Assembly (NCBI GenBank): GCA_013289835.1
Contig: JABCZG010000023.1
Coordinates: 1 to 64,000, forward strand
Reading direction: 5' to 3'
From: Acidobacteriota bacterium
Lineage (GTDB): Bacteria > Acidobacteriota > Terriglobia > Acidiferrales > UBA7541
DNA length: 64,000 nucleotides
Of the stretch, positions 49,433 through 57,799 are shown piece by piece; the stretch's first letter is position 1; each line of letters begins with the position of its first letter. A program made the position numbers and the translations under genes. The notes under the pieces are model-generated. The model was not told the DNA's origin. It searched no databases and worked only from the letters and a program-made list of their open reading frames with translations.

Positions 49433-49972
49433 CTACGCGAGATTCAGCGCGCGCTTGAAGGAACCCTTTTCACTGTCAATCTTCTTCTGGAGCTGGAGAA
49501 TGGCATATAGCAGTGCTTCGGGCCTCGGCGGGCAGCCGGGCACATAAACATCGATCGGAATCACCTGATTGCAGCCCTGCACGATCGCGTAATTATTAAA
49601 CACTCCGCCGGAAGTCGCGCACGCGCCCATGGAAATAACCCACTTCGGCTCAGGCATTTGATCGTAAAGCTGGCGAATCACCGGAGCCATTTTCTGTGAC
49701 AGACGCCCGGCCACAATCATCAGGTCTGCCTGGCGGGGCGAAGGCCTAAACACTTCGGCGCCAAACCGCGCCACGTCAAACCGCGCTGCCGCCATGGACA
49801 TCATTTCAATCGCGCAGCAAGCCAGGCCGAAACCCAGCGGCCAGATGGAACTCTTGCGCGCCCAGTTCACGGCCTTGTCCAGCTGCGTAAAGATAATTCC
49901 TTCGTCCTGCAGCAGACTGCCGAAATCATCCGGTTTGGTCAGCGTAACGTGTTTGCCGAGAGAAGTGCTCAT
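49433..49972 (-). CDS. nuoB: NADH-quinone oxidoreductase subunit B (NuoB), isolated
   Basis: The 179-residue protein carries the N2 cluster ligands: ACCAIEMM (Cys-Cys), the SMGACATSGG Cys and VPGCPPRPEALLYAI Cys. It is the last Fe-S relay to quinone in complex I. It has the normal length and no signal peptide. No other nuo gene lies within the window, where nuoA and nuoC would be expected beside it. It may be an orphan copy or a split operon. Confidence 0.93.
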   Translation of the reverse strand: MSTSLGKHVTLTKPDDFGSLLQDEGIIFTQLDKAVNWARKSSIWPLGFGLACCAIEMMSMAAARFDVARFGAEVFRPSPRQADLMIVAGRLSQKMAPVIRQLYDQMPEPKWVISMGACATSGGVFNNYAIVQGCNQVIPIDVYVPGCPPRPEALLYAILQLQKKIDSEKGSFKRALNLA

Positions 49973-50056
49973 GGTGCCTCGTCTTGCTCATTTTCGCATA
50001 GCGAGAGGCGAGACACAAACGAACTATGGAAAGCTGTTATGAATGCGAAAGAGTGA

Positions 50057-51169
50057 TCACTGGCGGACGCGAGTGATGCGCTCGTTCTTGCGCGCGCGCC
50101 AGACCATGAAAACGGACGCGGCCAAAAGTACCGCCGTTACCCCGCCCATCAGCAGTGTTTGTGAAGGGGGCAATATCTGCCTCAAGGGTGAATCGAAATT
50201 GCCCCTGGAAGCCAAGACGCCTTGAGCGGCAGCCTGCACCGCCGCACTGCTAATCGCGGAAGATGGGGACCGCGCCACGGAATTGGGTTGATCTATAAGA
50301 GGAGGAAGCTGGCCTTCCCCGGAAATCTCAAACGCTGGTCCAGCCCCTGCCTTCAATTGGTTGGCCGCCAGGACTTGGTAACGGCTATTTCCTGTCGCGA
50401 GCACTTGGAAGGCCTGGGATCGCAACGAAAATTGCATACTCAGCGGAATCATGACCGCCAACTGCTGCAGCGCATACGCATGTCTGGTTTCAAGCGCCGC
50501 GTGGCCGTCGTACGGCAACTCGTATTTGAAAGCAAACTTCGTGGCTCCCGGCCGTAGCGGAAAATTTACCGCGTAGTGTCCCGGCTCGCCGGGCACCGGC
50601 AACGCTGAAATCATGACGCCGATTCTGTCGAGGCCTGCCGCCAAAACAGAATCAATCTTGGCGCCTGGCGGCAGATAGACTTCAAAGGTGCGCTCTCCTG
50701 CCTGCGTCAGAGGCGGACTGGACTCGTTCTTGACTTCATAAAGGTCGGAAATGTGGAGCCGTTTGCCGTTGGTCCCTGCGCGGAGGATTTCGATGCTACC
50801 GGTTATTCCCGTCACTTGTGGCGCCGCATCGTAAACAAGAATGGACAGCGCATCGCCCGCGGCCGCCCGCTGATCGTAGCTGACGTCTTGATGAAGCACG
50901 CGCACCAGGTATGGCTTGTCGGGAGCTTGCACAGCGAAAGTGAACGTTCCGCGGTCATCCGTCTTCGCGCGTGCCTCGGTCTCTCCATTGTCGATCCGAA
51001 GCAGTATCACCTCTTCGCCGGCTGCAGCCTGTCCGCGGCTGCCATTGCGGACCGTCCCAGTAATGTTTGTTCCAGCCAGCGCCGCGGTAGATAAAAAGAT
51101 GGTAAGAACCGGCACCGCGAGAATTTTGCGCCCGCACAAGTTCTTCACGCAGAGTCGAAAGCGGATCAT
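50057..51169 (-). CDS. Exported protein with carboxypeptidase-regulatory-like domain
   Basis: The 370-residue protein has a signal peptide (LAVPVLTIFLSTAALAG), a carboxypeptidase-regulatory-like beta-sandwich (about 35-115: ITGTVRNGSRG, TDDRGTFTFAVQAP), a second beta-rich domain and a C-terminal transmembrane helix (LLMGGVTAVLLAASVFMVW) with a basic anchor. It is probably held in the inner membrane with its bulk outside. Its ATG overlaps the end of the TonB-C gene, so the two are probably co-expressed. Confidence 0.75.
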   Translation of the reverse strand: MIRFRLCVKNLCGRKILAVPVLTIFLSTAALAGTNITGTVRNGSRGQAAAGEEVILLRIDNGETEARAKTDDRGTFTFAVQAPDKPYLVRVLHQDVSYDQRAAAGDALSILVYDAAPQVTGITGSIEILRAGTNGKRLHISDLYEVKNESSPPLTQAGERTFEVYLPPGAKIDSVLAAGLDRIGVMISALPVPGEPGHYAVNFPLRPGATKFAFKYELPYDGHAALETRHAYALQQLAVMIPLSMQFSLRSQAFQVLATGNSRYQVLAANQLKAGAGPAFEISGEGQLPPLIDQPNSVARSPSSAISSAAVQAAAQGVLASRGNFDSPLRQILPPSQTLLMGGVTAVLLAASVFMVWRARKNERITRVRQ

Positions 51170-52176
51170 TCGCTTACCGCTTCGTTTGCCGGGGATGTTG
51201 GCCTACGAGGCGCGTGCCCAAACAGGATGCCAGTCTCCACTTCCACCGGCTTTCCGTCACGCAAGTATGGCCGAAACTGCCACTGAAATAGCGCATCGCT
51301 GACTGCTTTCGCCTGATCCGGAAACGCGCTCAGAAAATGGATGTGCTTCACCTTTCCATCCTTATCGATGATGATTCGGACAGGAACAGGGTTGAATTTC
51401 CGTTCGGTAAAGACCGGATCCACTCTCTCCATTATGTTTTCGTCGCGCGCATAATCCTTGATGCACACCGGAACTTCTCCTCCGCCTCTTCCCGAAATCG
51501 GACCAGCCTCCGCCGGCAAGGTCATCCTCTCCATGTCCTGGATGAGTCGCTGGATCAGCTCCGGATCGCGGCTGGTAAACACAAACTGAACCATGTGGCA
51601 GCGAATTTGCGTCGCCAGGATGTGCCAATGGAGTTCAGCCACAGGAGACGCGTAGTCAAAGCGCACGAAGGAATGGTTGGCGATCCGCACCAGCGTCGGC
51701 GCTTGCTCCACGGCGAAGTCCGCCGTCAAATTGTCTTTGATGAAATTAACCAGCTCCATGGCGTTCCCGGCCGGCGTCGGCGTAAAAAAAAGATCCTGCG
51801 CGGAAACCAGAATGCTGCCTCGGCTCGCGCCCTTGGACGTTTCCGTGGGCCTGATTTGCGCAAGCGTGTAGTGACCGCTGTCCGAAGGAGGCGGCCCCGT
51901 GTACTTCTCCGTCCAACCGGGCGATAGCGCGTAAGAGATGCCAAAGTACTCGTTCCGATAGACGTTGTTGGCTACCTGCCCGCCCTCCGGCAAAGGAGTC
52001 ACGGAATCGCTGGCGCTGGACCATGCGCCCTTTACAAGGATGACCCCGGTCGGCAGTTTTTTCGCCTCCGGATTGCTGGAAAAGTCTCCCCCACTCTGCG
52101 GAGCGCCTTGCGCCCAGGCCACCAATATCAGAGATAGGCCAAAAAACAGACCGCAACGCAAGAGTCGAGTCTGCAT
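51166..52176 (-). CDS. Exported protein with TonB C-terminal domain
   Basis: The 336-residue protein has a signal peptide (LLRCGLFFGLSLILVAWAQG), a middle region of unknown fold and a TonB-C-like domain near 255-325 (VPVRIIIDKDGKVKHIHFLS, ALFQWQFRPYLRDGKPV). It has no proline-rich spacer and no long N-terminal anchor, so it does not look like a classical energy-transducing TonB. ATG 52176 was chosen because the upstream extension crosses a terminator hairpin. Many acidobacterial secreted proteins share this end domain. Confidence 0.75.
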   Translation of the reverse strand: MQTRLLRCGLFFGLSLILVAWAQGAPQSGGDFSSNPEAKKLPTGVILVKGAWSSASDSVTPLPEGGQVANNVYRNEYFGISYALSPGWTEKYTGPPPSDSGHYTLAQIRPTETSKGASRGSILVSAQDLFFTPTPAGNAMELVNFIKDNLTADFAVEQAPTLVRIANHSFVRFDYASPVAELHWHILATQIRCHMVQFVFTSRDPELIQRLIQDMERMTLPAEAGPISGRGGGEVPVCIKDYARDENIMERVDPVFTERKFNPVPVRIIIDKDGKVKHIHFLSAFPDQAKAVSDALFQWQFRPYLRDGKPVEVETGILFGHAPRRPTSPANEAVSE

Positions 52177-52201
52177 AGTCAGAGTGCCGTCATCACTCTT
52201 G

Positions 52202-52238
52202 AAAAAAACCGGGCGAGCCACTCGCGCGCCTCGCCCGG
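52202..52238 (-). terminator. Intrinsic terminator of the DUF1111 gene
   Basis: On the minus strand a 9-bp stem CCGGGCGAG/CTCGCCCGG with a 12-base loop is followed by T7. It begins 19 bases past the DUF1111 stop and separates it from the TonB-C gene. Confidence 0.85.
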
Positions 52239-52256
52239 GTACCTGCTGGCACAAAC

Positions 52257-53705
52257 CTACAGCGAGCGCAGGAAGTTAAGTAGATCCTGTTGTTGGCTCG
52301 TGGAAAGCGAATCAAAGTTCTCTTCGACCTGGCTCGCTTCCGAACCATTGCTTTGGTGAGCTTGAATGGCGTGCAACAGATTGGTTGTACGCCCGTCATG
52401 CAACAGGAAGATGCGCTGCCCGAGTCCCCACAAAGGTGCCGTGCGGAATTGGTCCCCGCCCGCGCCGCCTTGGGAGACATTGTCCGCTAGTCCCGTTCCC
52501 ATGTGATGGATCTCGATATCCGAAAACGCGTTCACGGGCGCACTTCCTAACGAGGAGGTGACATTCGATGGTTGTGTGGAGCTGAGCGTCGGCGTGTGAC
52601 ACGTCGCGCAGCCGACCGCATTGAACAATGCCTGCCCGCGAGAAATCGAAGCCGCCCCGCCTGGAGTCGTCGTTGAAGGGGTCGGCGGCGCGAGTAGCCG
52701 CATAAACTCCGCGAACAAAACGATGTCAGAAGGAACCTGCGCGTTTTGCGCCGCAGGGTCCGAATTAGTCGCCACGGTGAAGTTGGTCGCGTCTTCCGGG
52801 TATCCAGTCTTGGAAAGGTTCAAGCAACTTGCCGGGAGCCCGCTTCCCATCTGATCCTCGCCGGGCAGTGGCCGATCTTGCCCGAAAATTTCATTGGTGA
52901 TGCCCATTTCCACGTTGTAGGCCTCCGCGGCGAATAGCAAGAGTGACTTGTTTTGCGCTTTCCAGCCGAAGCGCGAAATAGTTCCGTCATTGCCGTTGTG
53001 ATTAAACGCACCGCTGATGCCCAGATTATTCCTGGCCTGCGCTGCTTGGTTCGCCAGCAATGTAGAGTCGTCGATGTTTTCCAATAAGCCCGCACCAAAT
53101 ACCGGTGTGGGAATGCGGAAGATAATATTGTTCGTTGATTGAGCAACCGAGAAGCTGGGCTGCGGCAGGCTGCAACTGCCCGCGTCAGGACGCCCTGTGA
53201 CGACGAACAGATCTTCCACCCCGCCATTTGGCGCATTGGTGTTGGGATTGCCATTCGAATTAAAGAAAAACGGAAAGCGCACTTCCCGCGTCGGGCCGTT
53301 GGCGGTAAGGAACGATGGCATCGTGTTGGCAGATCCACTGGCGATGCCATTGGCGATCACCTGGAACTCCGGATTGCTGGCTGGACTCGTGCCCCCGACT
53401 GCCGGTTGCGCATGGCATCCCGAGCACTGGTTGAAGTTGAATCGCGGTCCTAGCCCGTTATTCGCGCCGCCGGAGACAACCTCGATTTCCTGAAAGCGGG
53501 CCAGGCCGTTCTGGAAGAATTCCAGCGAACCCGTCGGATTGTTTCCCGCCACCGACGCCAGCGGCAGCGGGCTTGTCGCCGTGGCCGTCGGCTGTCCGTT
53601 AATTGCTCCGGGTCGAACACCGGGATCCGTCTGGGCGAACGCCCTTCCCGGAAATACCAACGCTGCCAAACACGCCAGTACCAAGGCGAATTTCTTTGGT
53701 TTCAT
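52257..53705 (-). CDS. Di-haem DUF1111 (thiol oxidoreductase-like) protein
   Basis: The 482-residue exported protein has a signal peptide (LVLACLAALVFPGRAFAQ), haem motifs CSGCH (about 95) and CATCH (about 365), and the C-terminal pattern PLWGLGQRIFLLHDGR with LLHAIQAHQ, characteristic of DUF1111 proteins related to di-haem peroxidases. It should be a periplasmic electron-transfer or redox enzyme. ATG 53705 has a GGAGATC upstream. The AraC-type gene upstream may control it. Confidence 0.9.
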   Translation of the reverse strand: MKPKKFALVLACLAALVFPGRAFAQTDPGVRPGAINGQPTATATSPLPLASVAGNNPTGSLEFFQNGLARFQEIEVVSGGANNGLGPRFNFNQCSGCHAQPAVGGTSPASNPEFQVIANGIASGSANTMPSFLTANGPTREVRFPFFFNSNGNPNTNAPNGGVEDLFVVTGRPDAGSCSLPQPSFSVAQSTNNIIFRIPTPVFGAGLLENIDDSTLLANQAAQARNNLGISGAFNHNGNDGTISRFGWKAQNKSLLLFAAEAYNVEMGITNEIFGQDRPLPGEDQMGSGLPASCLNLSKTGYPEDATNFTVATNSDPAAQNAQVPSDIVLFAEFMRLLAPPTPSTTTPGGAASISRGQALFNAVGCATCHTPTLSSTQPSNVTSSLGSAPVNAFSDIEIHHMGTGLADNVSQGGAGGDQFRTAPLWGLGQRIFLLHDGRTTNLLHAIQAHQSNGSEASQVEENFDSLSTSQQQDLLNFLRSL

Positions 53706-53785
53706 TTCTGATCTCCTTCGGCTAAGAAGCGCGTGGCCGTCATTGTTGTTTCGCGCACTTCCGAACAACCGTCGTTCGAGCAAGT

Positions 53786-53816
53786 GGGAAATCTCGCGCC
53801 GGGTGGGAGACTTCCC
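53786..53816. promoter_or_regulatory. Inverted repeat upstream of the DUF1111 gene
   Basis: Ten-base arms (GGGAAATCTC at 53786-53795 and GAGACTTCCC at 53807-53816) pair with one mismatch. They lie in the 201-base gap between the AraC-type gene and the DUF1111 gene, a possible regulator site or terminator of the former. Confidence 0.4.
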
Positions 53817-53906
53817 TTGACGCTACCTGGGCGGTAGTGTGCGTTCGTTGTACTACTCGCTGCGAGGTGCCTTCAAGCCGAAGTGATTAGCAAAACTGGT
53901 CTTTCG

Positions 53907-54353
53907 TTAGCATTTCGCGTAATTGCACTGCTTCCGGTAACGCAGCGGCGCCTGCGCAAACCGTTTTTCGAACGCACGGATAAAACTCGAAGCGTGCTCG
54001 TATCCAATCGTGTAGGCGATCTCTTTCACGCTCATGTAACTGTTTGCTAAAAGGTTCGCCGCTCTTTGCAGTCGTTGTTCGTTCAACCACTCGCCCATCG
54101 AGACTCCCGTCTGGTGTTTGAACAATCGTTGCAGATACGCCGGACTCAAGCGGAACTCCAGCGCGAGTTCCCGAATGTTTAGTGTCGTCCCGGACTCAAC
54201 CATTTGCAGGACTTTTTGCACCCGACCTTCCACCTCCGTGGGAATCAGTGGCAAATGCAGGGCACTTACCGTAGGGGGAATACTGCCTTCGGGAGTAGCA
54301 GTGTGCGCGCGATTCCTTCTCCCGAAGCCGTCACGAGAGTTCAAAACAGGCAT
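53907..54353 (-). CDS. AraC family transcriptional regulator
   Basis: The 148-residue protein is mainly the double helix-turn-helix DNA-binding domain: IRELALEFRLSPAYLQRLFK, then MGEWLNEQRLQRAANLLA and VKEIAYTIGYEHASSFIRAF, with a short N-terminal tail. It lacks the cupin sensor domain of full AraC proteins. ATG 54353 has GGGAGG five bases upstream. It is directly upstream of the DUF1111 gene on the same strand. Confidence 0.88.
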   Translation of the reverse strand: MPVLNSRDGFGRRNRAHTATPEGSIPPTVSALHLPLIPTEVEGRVQKVLQMVESGTTLNIRELALEFRLSPAYLQRLFKHQTGVSMGEWLNEQRLQRAANLLANSYMSVKEIAYTIGYEHASSFIRAFEKRFAQAPLRYRKQCNYAKC

Positions 54354-54800
54354 TGGGGCCTCCCATGGAGATCGCATCGTTCGCCGCAAGCACTCGGTTT
54401 GGTCTGGACGCGCATGAGTAAGAGCTGTTTGTAACGTGCGCGTGTGTTTGATGGTTGAGTTTGCTTGACATGGCCCAAATTGGCCGCCGTCGCAGAGCTG
54501 GAGCGTTGGTTCGCCAATTGACTACGGCGTATAGCGGGATGCCGGCCGTGAATTCACACACGTAGAGGGACGGCCGCTTGGACCACATCGCGAGTATTTC
54601 CATATTTACAACGATTCCGTCTTGATTCTAGCCGCCGGGAGGAACTAGGGTGGGACAGTTGGACCCGCGGGAAATCGTCGCGAATTTATTCGAGTGTCAT
54701 AACGGTGTCAATAGGATTTCTGGCAACTGCCCGATTACTGGCCATCAGTACAGGTAAGAAAAAATTTCCAAGCGAAGGCGCGCACTCGTTTGTGCCGCAA
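54354..54800. other. Intergenic region without a clear gene
   Basis: The 447 bases between the AraC-type start and the oxidoreductase stop hold several weak frames and no supported feature. A minus-strand 90-codon frame (54331-54603) has no ribosome site or recognisable motif. Confidence 0.5.
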
Positions 54801-55829
54801 TCAGACGGAAAGAACGACTTTCCCGAATTGCGAGCTGGATTCGAGATACTCGTGTGCTGCAGCAGCTTCGGCGAGCGGAAAGATGCGATCCACCACCGGT
54901 CTCAGTCGGCCGGAGGCGACGAGACGCATCACGCTATGCAGTTCAGACTTGGTGCCCATGTAAGAACCAAGCAGCGATAACTGCCGGCTGAAAAGAAAGC
55001 GAAGATCGATCTTGGCGTCATAACCGGTGGTCGATCCGCACGTGATGAGCCGCCCCGATGGTGCAAGGCTCGCAAGACTGTCATCCCATGTAGCCGTGCC
55101 AACGTGTTCAAACACCACGTCCACGCCACGCTTCCCAGTGATACGACGCACTTCTTCGCGAATTTTCTGCGTCCTGTGATTGATAAGATGATCTGCCCCA
55201 AGCTCTTTTGCTTTCTGCAGCTTCTCGTCACTCCCGGCAGTAGCCAGCACGCGCGCCCCAAAAAACTTCGCGATTTGAATCGCAGCGCTTCCTACGCCGC
55301 TCCCGGCGCCAAGAACCAGCACGTCTTCCCCCGGCTGCAACTCCGCACGCGTCAGCAACATGTGCCACGCCGTTTGAAACACCAGCGGAATTGACGCCGC
55401 CTCTTCCCACGAAAGATTTTCCGGATACGGTAGGCAGTTCACTTCCGGCACGCGTACAAATTCCGCGCAGCCGCCATCAATCATGTAACCGAGATTGGTG
55501 AACTGGCGGCAGCGATTATCCTGTCCGGCGATGCATGCCGCGCACTTCCCGCAAGTGACCCCAGGTGCGAGAACAACTTTCTGGCCTACCCGTACCGTAG
55601 AAACCTCGGCCCCGATCTGCGCGATTTCCCCCGCAACATCACTGCCGGGAATATGCGGAAGCGGAATCGGCACACCAGGAATGCCTCCTCGCACCCAAAG
55701 ATCGAGATGATTCAGCGCGCAAGCCTTCACCCTCACGAGCACTTCGTTGGGCCGAATCACCGGCTCCGGGGCCTCCATATACTTCAATACCTCCGGCCCA
55801 CCGTGCTGGGAGAAAACGATTGCGTTCAT
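54801..55829 (-). CDS. Zinc-type alcohol dehydrogenase / quinone oxidoreductase
   Basis: The 342-residue MDR protein has GROES-like N-domain motifs: NHLDLWVRGGIPGV, PGSDVAGEI, a structural zinc loop CGKCAACIAGQDNRC (four Cys near 95-110) and the NAD(P) fold VLVLGAGSGVGSAAIQIAK near 170. The presence of the structural zinc cysteines suggests a zinc alcohol dehydrogenase, while the QOR-like motifs suggest quinone or enone substrates. ATG 55829 has GGAGGC upstream. Confidence 0.9.
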   Translation of the reverse strand: MNAIVFSQHGGPEVLKYMEAPEPVIRPNEVLVRVKACALNHLDLWVRGGIPGVPIPLPHIPGSDVAGEIAQIGAEVSTVRVGQKVVLAPGVTCGKCAACIAGQDNRCRQFTNLGYMIDGGCAEFVRVPEVNCLPYPENLSWEEAASIPLVFQTAWHMLLTRAELQPGEDVLVLGAGSGVGSAAIQIAKFFGARVLATAGSDEKLQKAKELGADHLINHRTQKIREEVRRITGKRGVDVVFEHVGTATWDDSLASLAPSGRLITCGSTTGYDAKIDLRFLFSRQLSLLGSYMGTKSELHSVMRLVASGRLRPVVDRIFPLAEAAAAHEYLESSSQFGKVVLSV

Positions 55830-55948
55830 GGAGCCTCCGGCCCGCACACAAGAACTCGAAAGGTAGCATCCAAGTTAAAGAGTGTCCAGAGAGCAGCACG
55901 CATTGACAGTAGGTTTTGCGCGCCGTAGTCTCAAGACTGAGGAATCAC

Positions 55949-56785
55949 TTGGACCTCTTCGAAGAAATCGTGAAGATGCGGCGTGCCGGGCACCGCGGAG
56001 CTCTTGCCACGATCGTGCACACCAACGGCTCTATCCCCAGTTACGAAAGCTCCCGCATGCTCGTCCGCGAAGACGGCTCCATCTCCGGAACCATCGGCGG
56101 CGGCTGCGTCGAAGCCGAAGTCTGGGCCGCAGCCAAAGACGTCATGCAAAAAGAATCCCCGCGCAAAATGGTTTTCAATCTCAACAACGAAGCATCCTAC
56201 GACAACGGCCTCATTTGCGGCGGAACCCTCGAAGTTTTTGTCGAGCCCATCCTGCCGCAGCCCGTCGTGTATCTCTTCGGCGGCGGTCACGTCTCCATGG
56301 CCGTCGCGAAAGCCGCCCACGCCGCCGGCTTTGGCATCGCCGTCGTGGACGACCGCGAATCCTTTGCCAACAAAGAACGCTTCCCGATGGCGCAGGACGT
56401 TCACACCAGCTACGAGGATGCCTTCGAGAAAATCCATCCCAATGCCGCCACATACCTGGTTATCGTCACCCGCGGCCACAAAGAAGACATGCGCGTCCTC
56501 TCCTGGGCCGTTCGCACCGAGGCGCGCTACATCGGAATGATCGGAAGCAAGCGCAAAGTCCTGTCTGTCTACAAGGCGCTGGAAGAAGACGGCTATAGCC
56601 CCGATGAATTCGAACGCGTCTATGCTCCCATGGGTCTGGAAATCGGCGCTCTCTCTCCCGAAGAAATCGCCATCAGCATCGTCGCGGAATTAATTGCCGT
56701 TCGCAGAAACGCGCTAAAGGGGTCCCACAAGAAATTGCAGCACGAATCGCGCCCAGCCCCCGTTCTCTCTCAAGGCGAGCGCTGA
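55949..56785 (+). CDS. XdhC/CoxI family molybdoenzyme maturation protein
   Basis: The 278-residue protein has the XdhC N-domain (LATIVHTNGSIPSYESSRML, GGGCVEAEVW, CGGTLEVFVEP) and a Rossmann domain (LFGGGHVSMAVAKAAHAAGF, VVDDRESFAN, IGSKRKV). It binds the molybdenum cofactor and inserts it, after sulphuration, into xanthine dehydrogenase-type enzymes. I chose TTG 55949 (reads LDLFEEIVKMRR), as family members begin similarly and TGAGGA stands before it. It is followed by mocA-like and IscU-like genes. Confidence 0.9.
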   Translation: MDLFEEIVKMRRAGHRGALATIVHTNGSIPSYESSRMLVREDGSISGTIGGGCVEAEVWAAAKDVMQKESPRKMVFNLNNEASYDNGLICGGTLEVFVEPILPQPVVYLFGGGHVSMAVAKAAHAAGFGIAVVDDRESFANKERFPMAQDVHTSYEDAFEKIHPNAATYLVIVTRGHKEDMRVLSWAVRTEARYIGMIGSKRKVLSVYKALEEDGYSPDEFERVYAPMGLEIGALSPEEIAISIVAELIAVRRNALKGSHKKLQHESRPAPVLSQGER

Positions 56786-56794
56786 AAGGGGCAC

Positions 56795-57406
56795 ATGCTG
56801 GCCGCCGTCATTCTCTCCGGCGGGGCCTCGAGCCGAATGGGCTCGCCGAAGGCTCTCCTTCCCTATCAGGGCCGCCCATTCTTGGAACATCTCCTTGAAG
56901 TAACGGCGCGAAGAGAAATAAACGTTCGCAGAGTCGTCCTAGGCGCGCACGCCGAGCCCATCGCCAAAGCCATCAATCTCAAAGCCGACGAAATTGTCAT
57001 TAATGAAGACTGGGAGAAGGGCCAGCTCAGCTCCATCCAAGCCGCCATCCGCAGCTTGCCCCCCGGCACCGACGGCATTCTGCTTTGCTTAATCGACCAT
57101 CCCCTTATCACCACCGTGTTGATCCAAGATTTGATCGAACACTTTTATAAGTCCAAAAAACCGATCGTCCTGCCCGTCTACGAAGGCCGCCGCGGTCATC
57201 CGATAATTTTTTCTTCTGCTCTCTACGACGAATTACTGCGGGCTCCTTTGGAAACGGGAGCTCGCGCCGTGGTCTGGGCACACCCCGGAGACGTGGAGGA
57301 AGTTACCACCAACGAAGAAGGCTGCGTCCTGAACTTGAACGATCCGGAGACCATGAACAAAGCCGTCCAGCAAAAAGATCAGCGCTTCACGGACCCGAGC
57401 TCCTGA
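56795..57406 (+). CDS. mocA: MocA-like molybdenum cofactor nucleotidyltransferase
   Basis: The 203-residue NTP-transferase has the glycine-rich start AAVILSGGASSRMGSPKALL, GQLSSIQAAI and the metal Asp in LCLIDHPLITT, then GRRGHPIIFSS. It should add CMP to molybdopterin for xanthine dehydrogenase-family enzymes. A MobA-like role is the alternative, but neighbouring XdhC supports MocA. It ends inside the convergent IscU-like gene by 28 bases. Confidence 0.88.
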   Translation: MLAAVILSGGASSRMGSPKALLPYQGRPFLEHLLEVTARREINVRRVVLGAHAEPIAKAINLKADEIVINEDWEKGQLSSIQAAIRSLPPGTDGILLCLIDHPLITTVLIQDLIEHFYKSKKPIVLPVYEGRRGHPIIFSSALYDELLRAPLETGARAVVWAHPGDVEEVTTNEEGCVLNLNDPETMNKAVQQKDQRFTDPSS

Positions 57407-57747
57407 AGCACCGCACCAGCCGCGTCGGCTGCAAGTTGCGCGCCATGGAACGTCGCCGCTGGAAGTCCGCCTAGAGATTGCGACAGAGATTCGGCCGTGA
57501 GCGCGCGGGCCTCGGCGATGGTCCGGCCGCGCAGTTCTTCCGTCAAAAGAGAAGCGCACGCAATCGATGTCGTGCATCCGCGGCAAAGAAATCGCGCTTC
57601 CATGATGCGCCCGTCGGCCACGCGTGCCGCTAACTTCAGGATGTCGCCGCAAACGGGATTGCTCACCTCGACGGTGACGTTGGCATTCGCTAGCTCCCCA
57701 GCGTTTCGCGGGTTCCGAAAATGATCGAGAACGGCTTCGCTGAACAT
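57379..57747 (-). CDS. IscU/NifU-type Fe-S scaffold homologue lacking the third cysteine
   Basis: The 122-residue protein has the IscU/NifU N-domain motifs VSNPVCGDIL (first Cys) and FLCRGCTTSIACASLLTEEL (second Cys region), but the position of the third IscU cysteine (usually in a PxxRxHCSxLA-like stretch) here reads ATFHGAQLAAD, with Gly instead of Cys. It may still bind metal through other ligands or act in a modified way. It is next to XdhC and MocA, so a role in molybdo-iron-sulphur enzyme maturation is plausible. Confidence 0.8.
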   Translation of the reverse strand: MFSEAVLDHFRNPRNAGELANANVTVEVSNPVCGDILKLAARVADGRIMEARFLCRGCTTSIACASLLTEELRGRTIAEARALTAESLSQSLGGLPAATFHGAQLAADAAGAVLQELGSVKR

Positions 57748-57799
57748 CTCATCGAGTATCGCAACCACGGGCTGTTTCTTCAACGCCGGAATCGACCCG

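Noticed and set aside
54331..54603. 90-codon minus-strand frame
   Set aside because: No ribosome site, overlaps the AraC start, no family similarity.
55882..56598. Arginine-rich plus-strand frame over XdhC
   Set aside because: Frame shadow of the xdhC-like gene; XdhC motifs are in the other frame.
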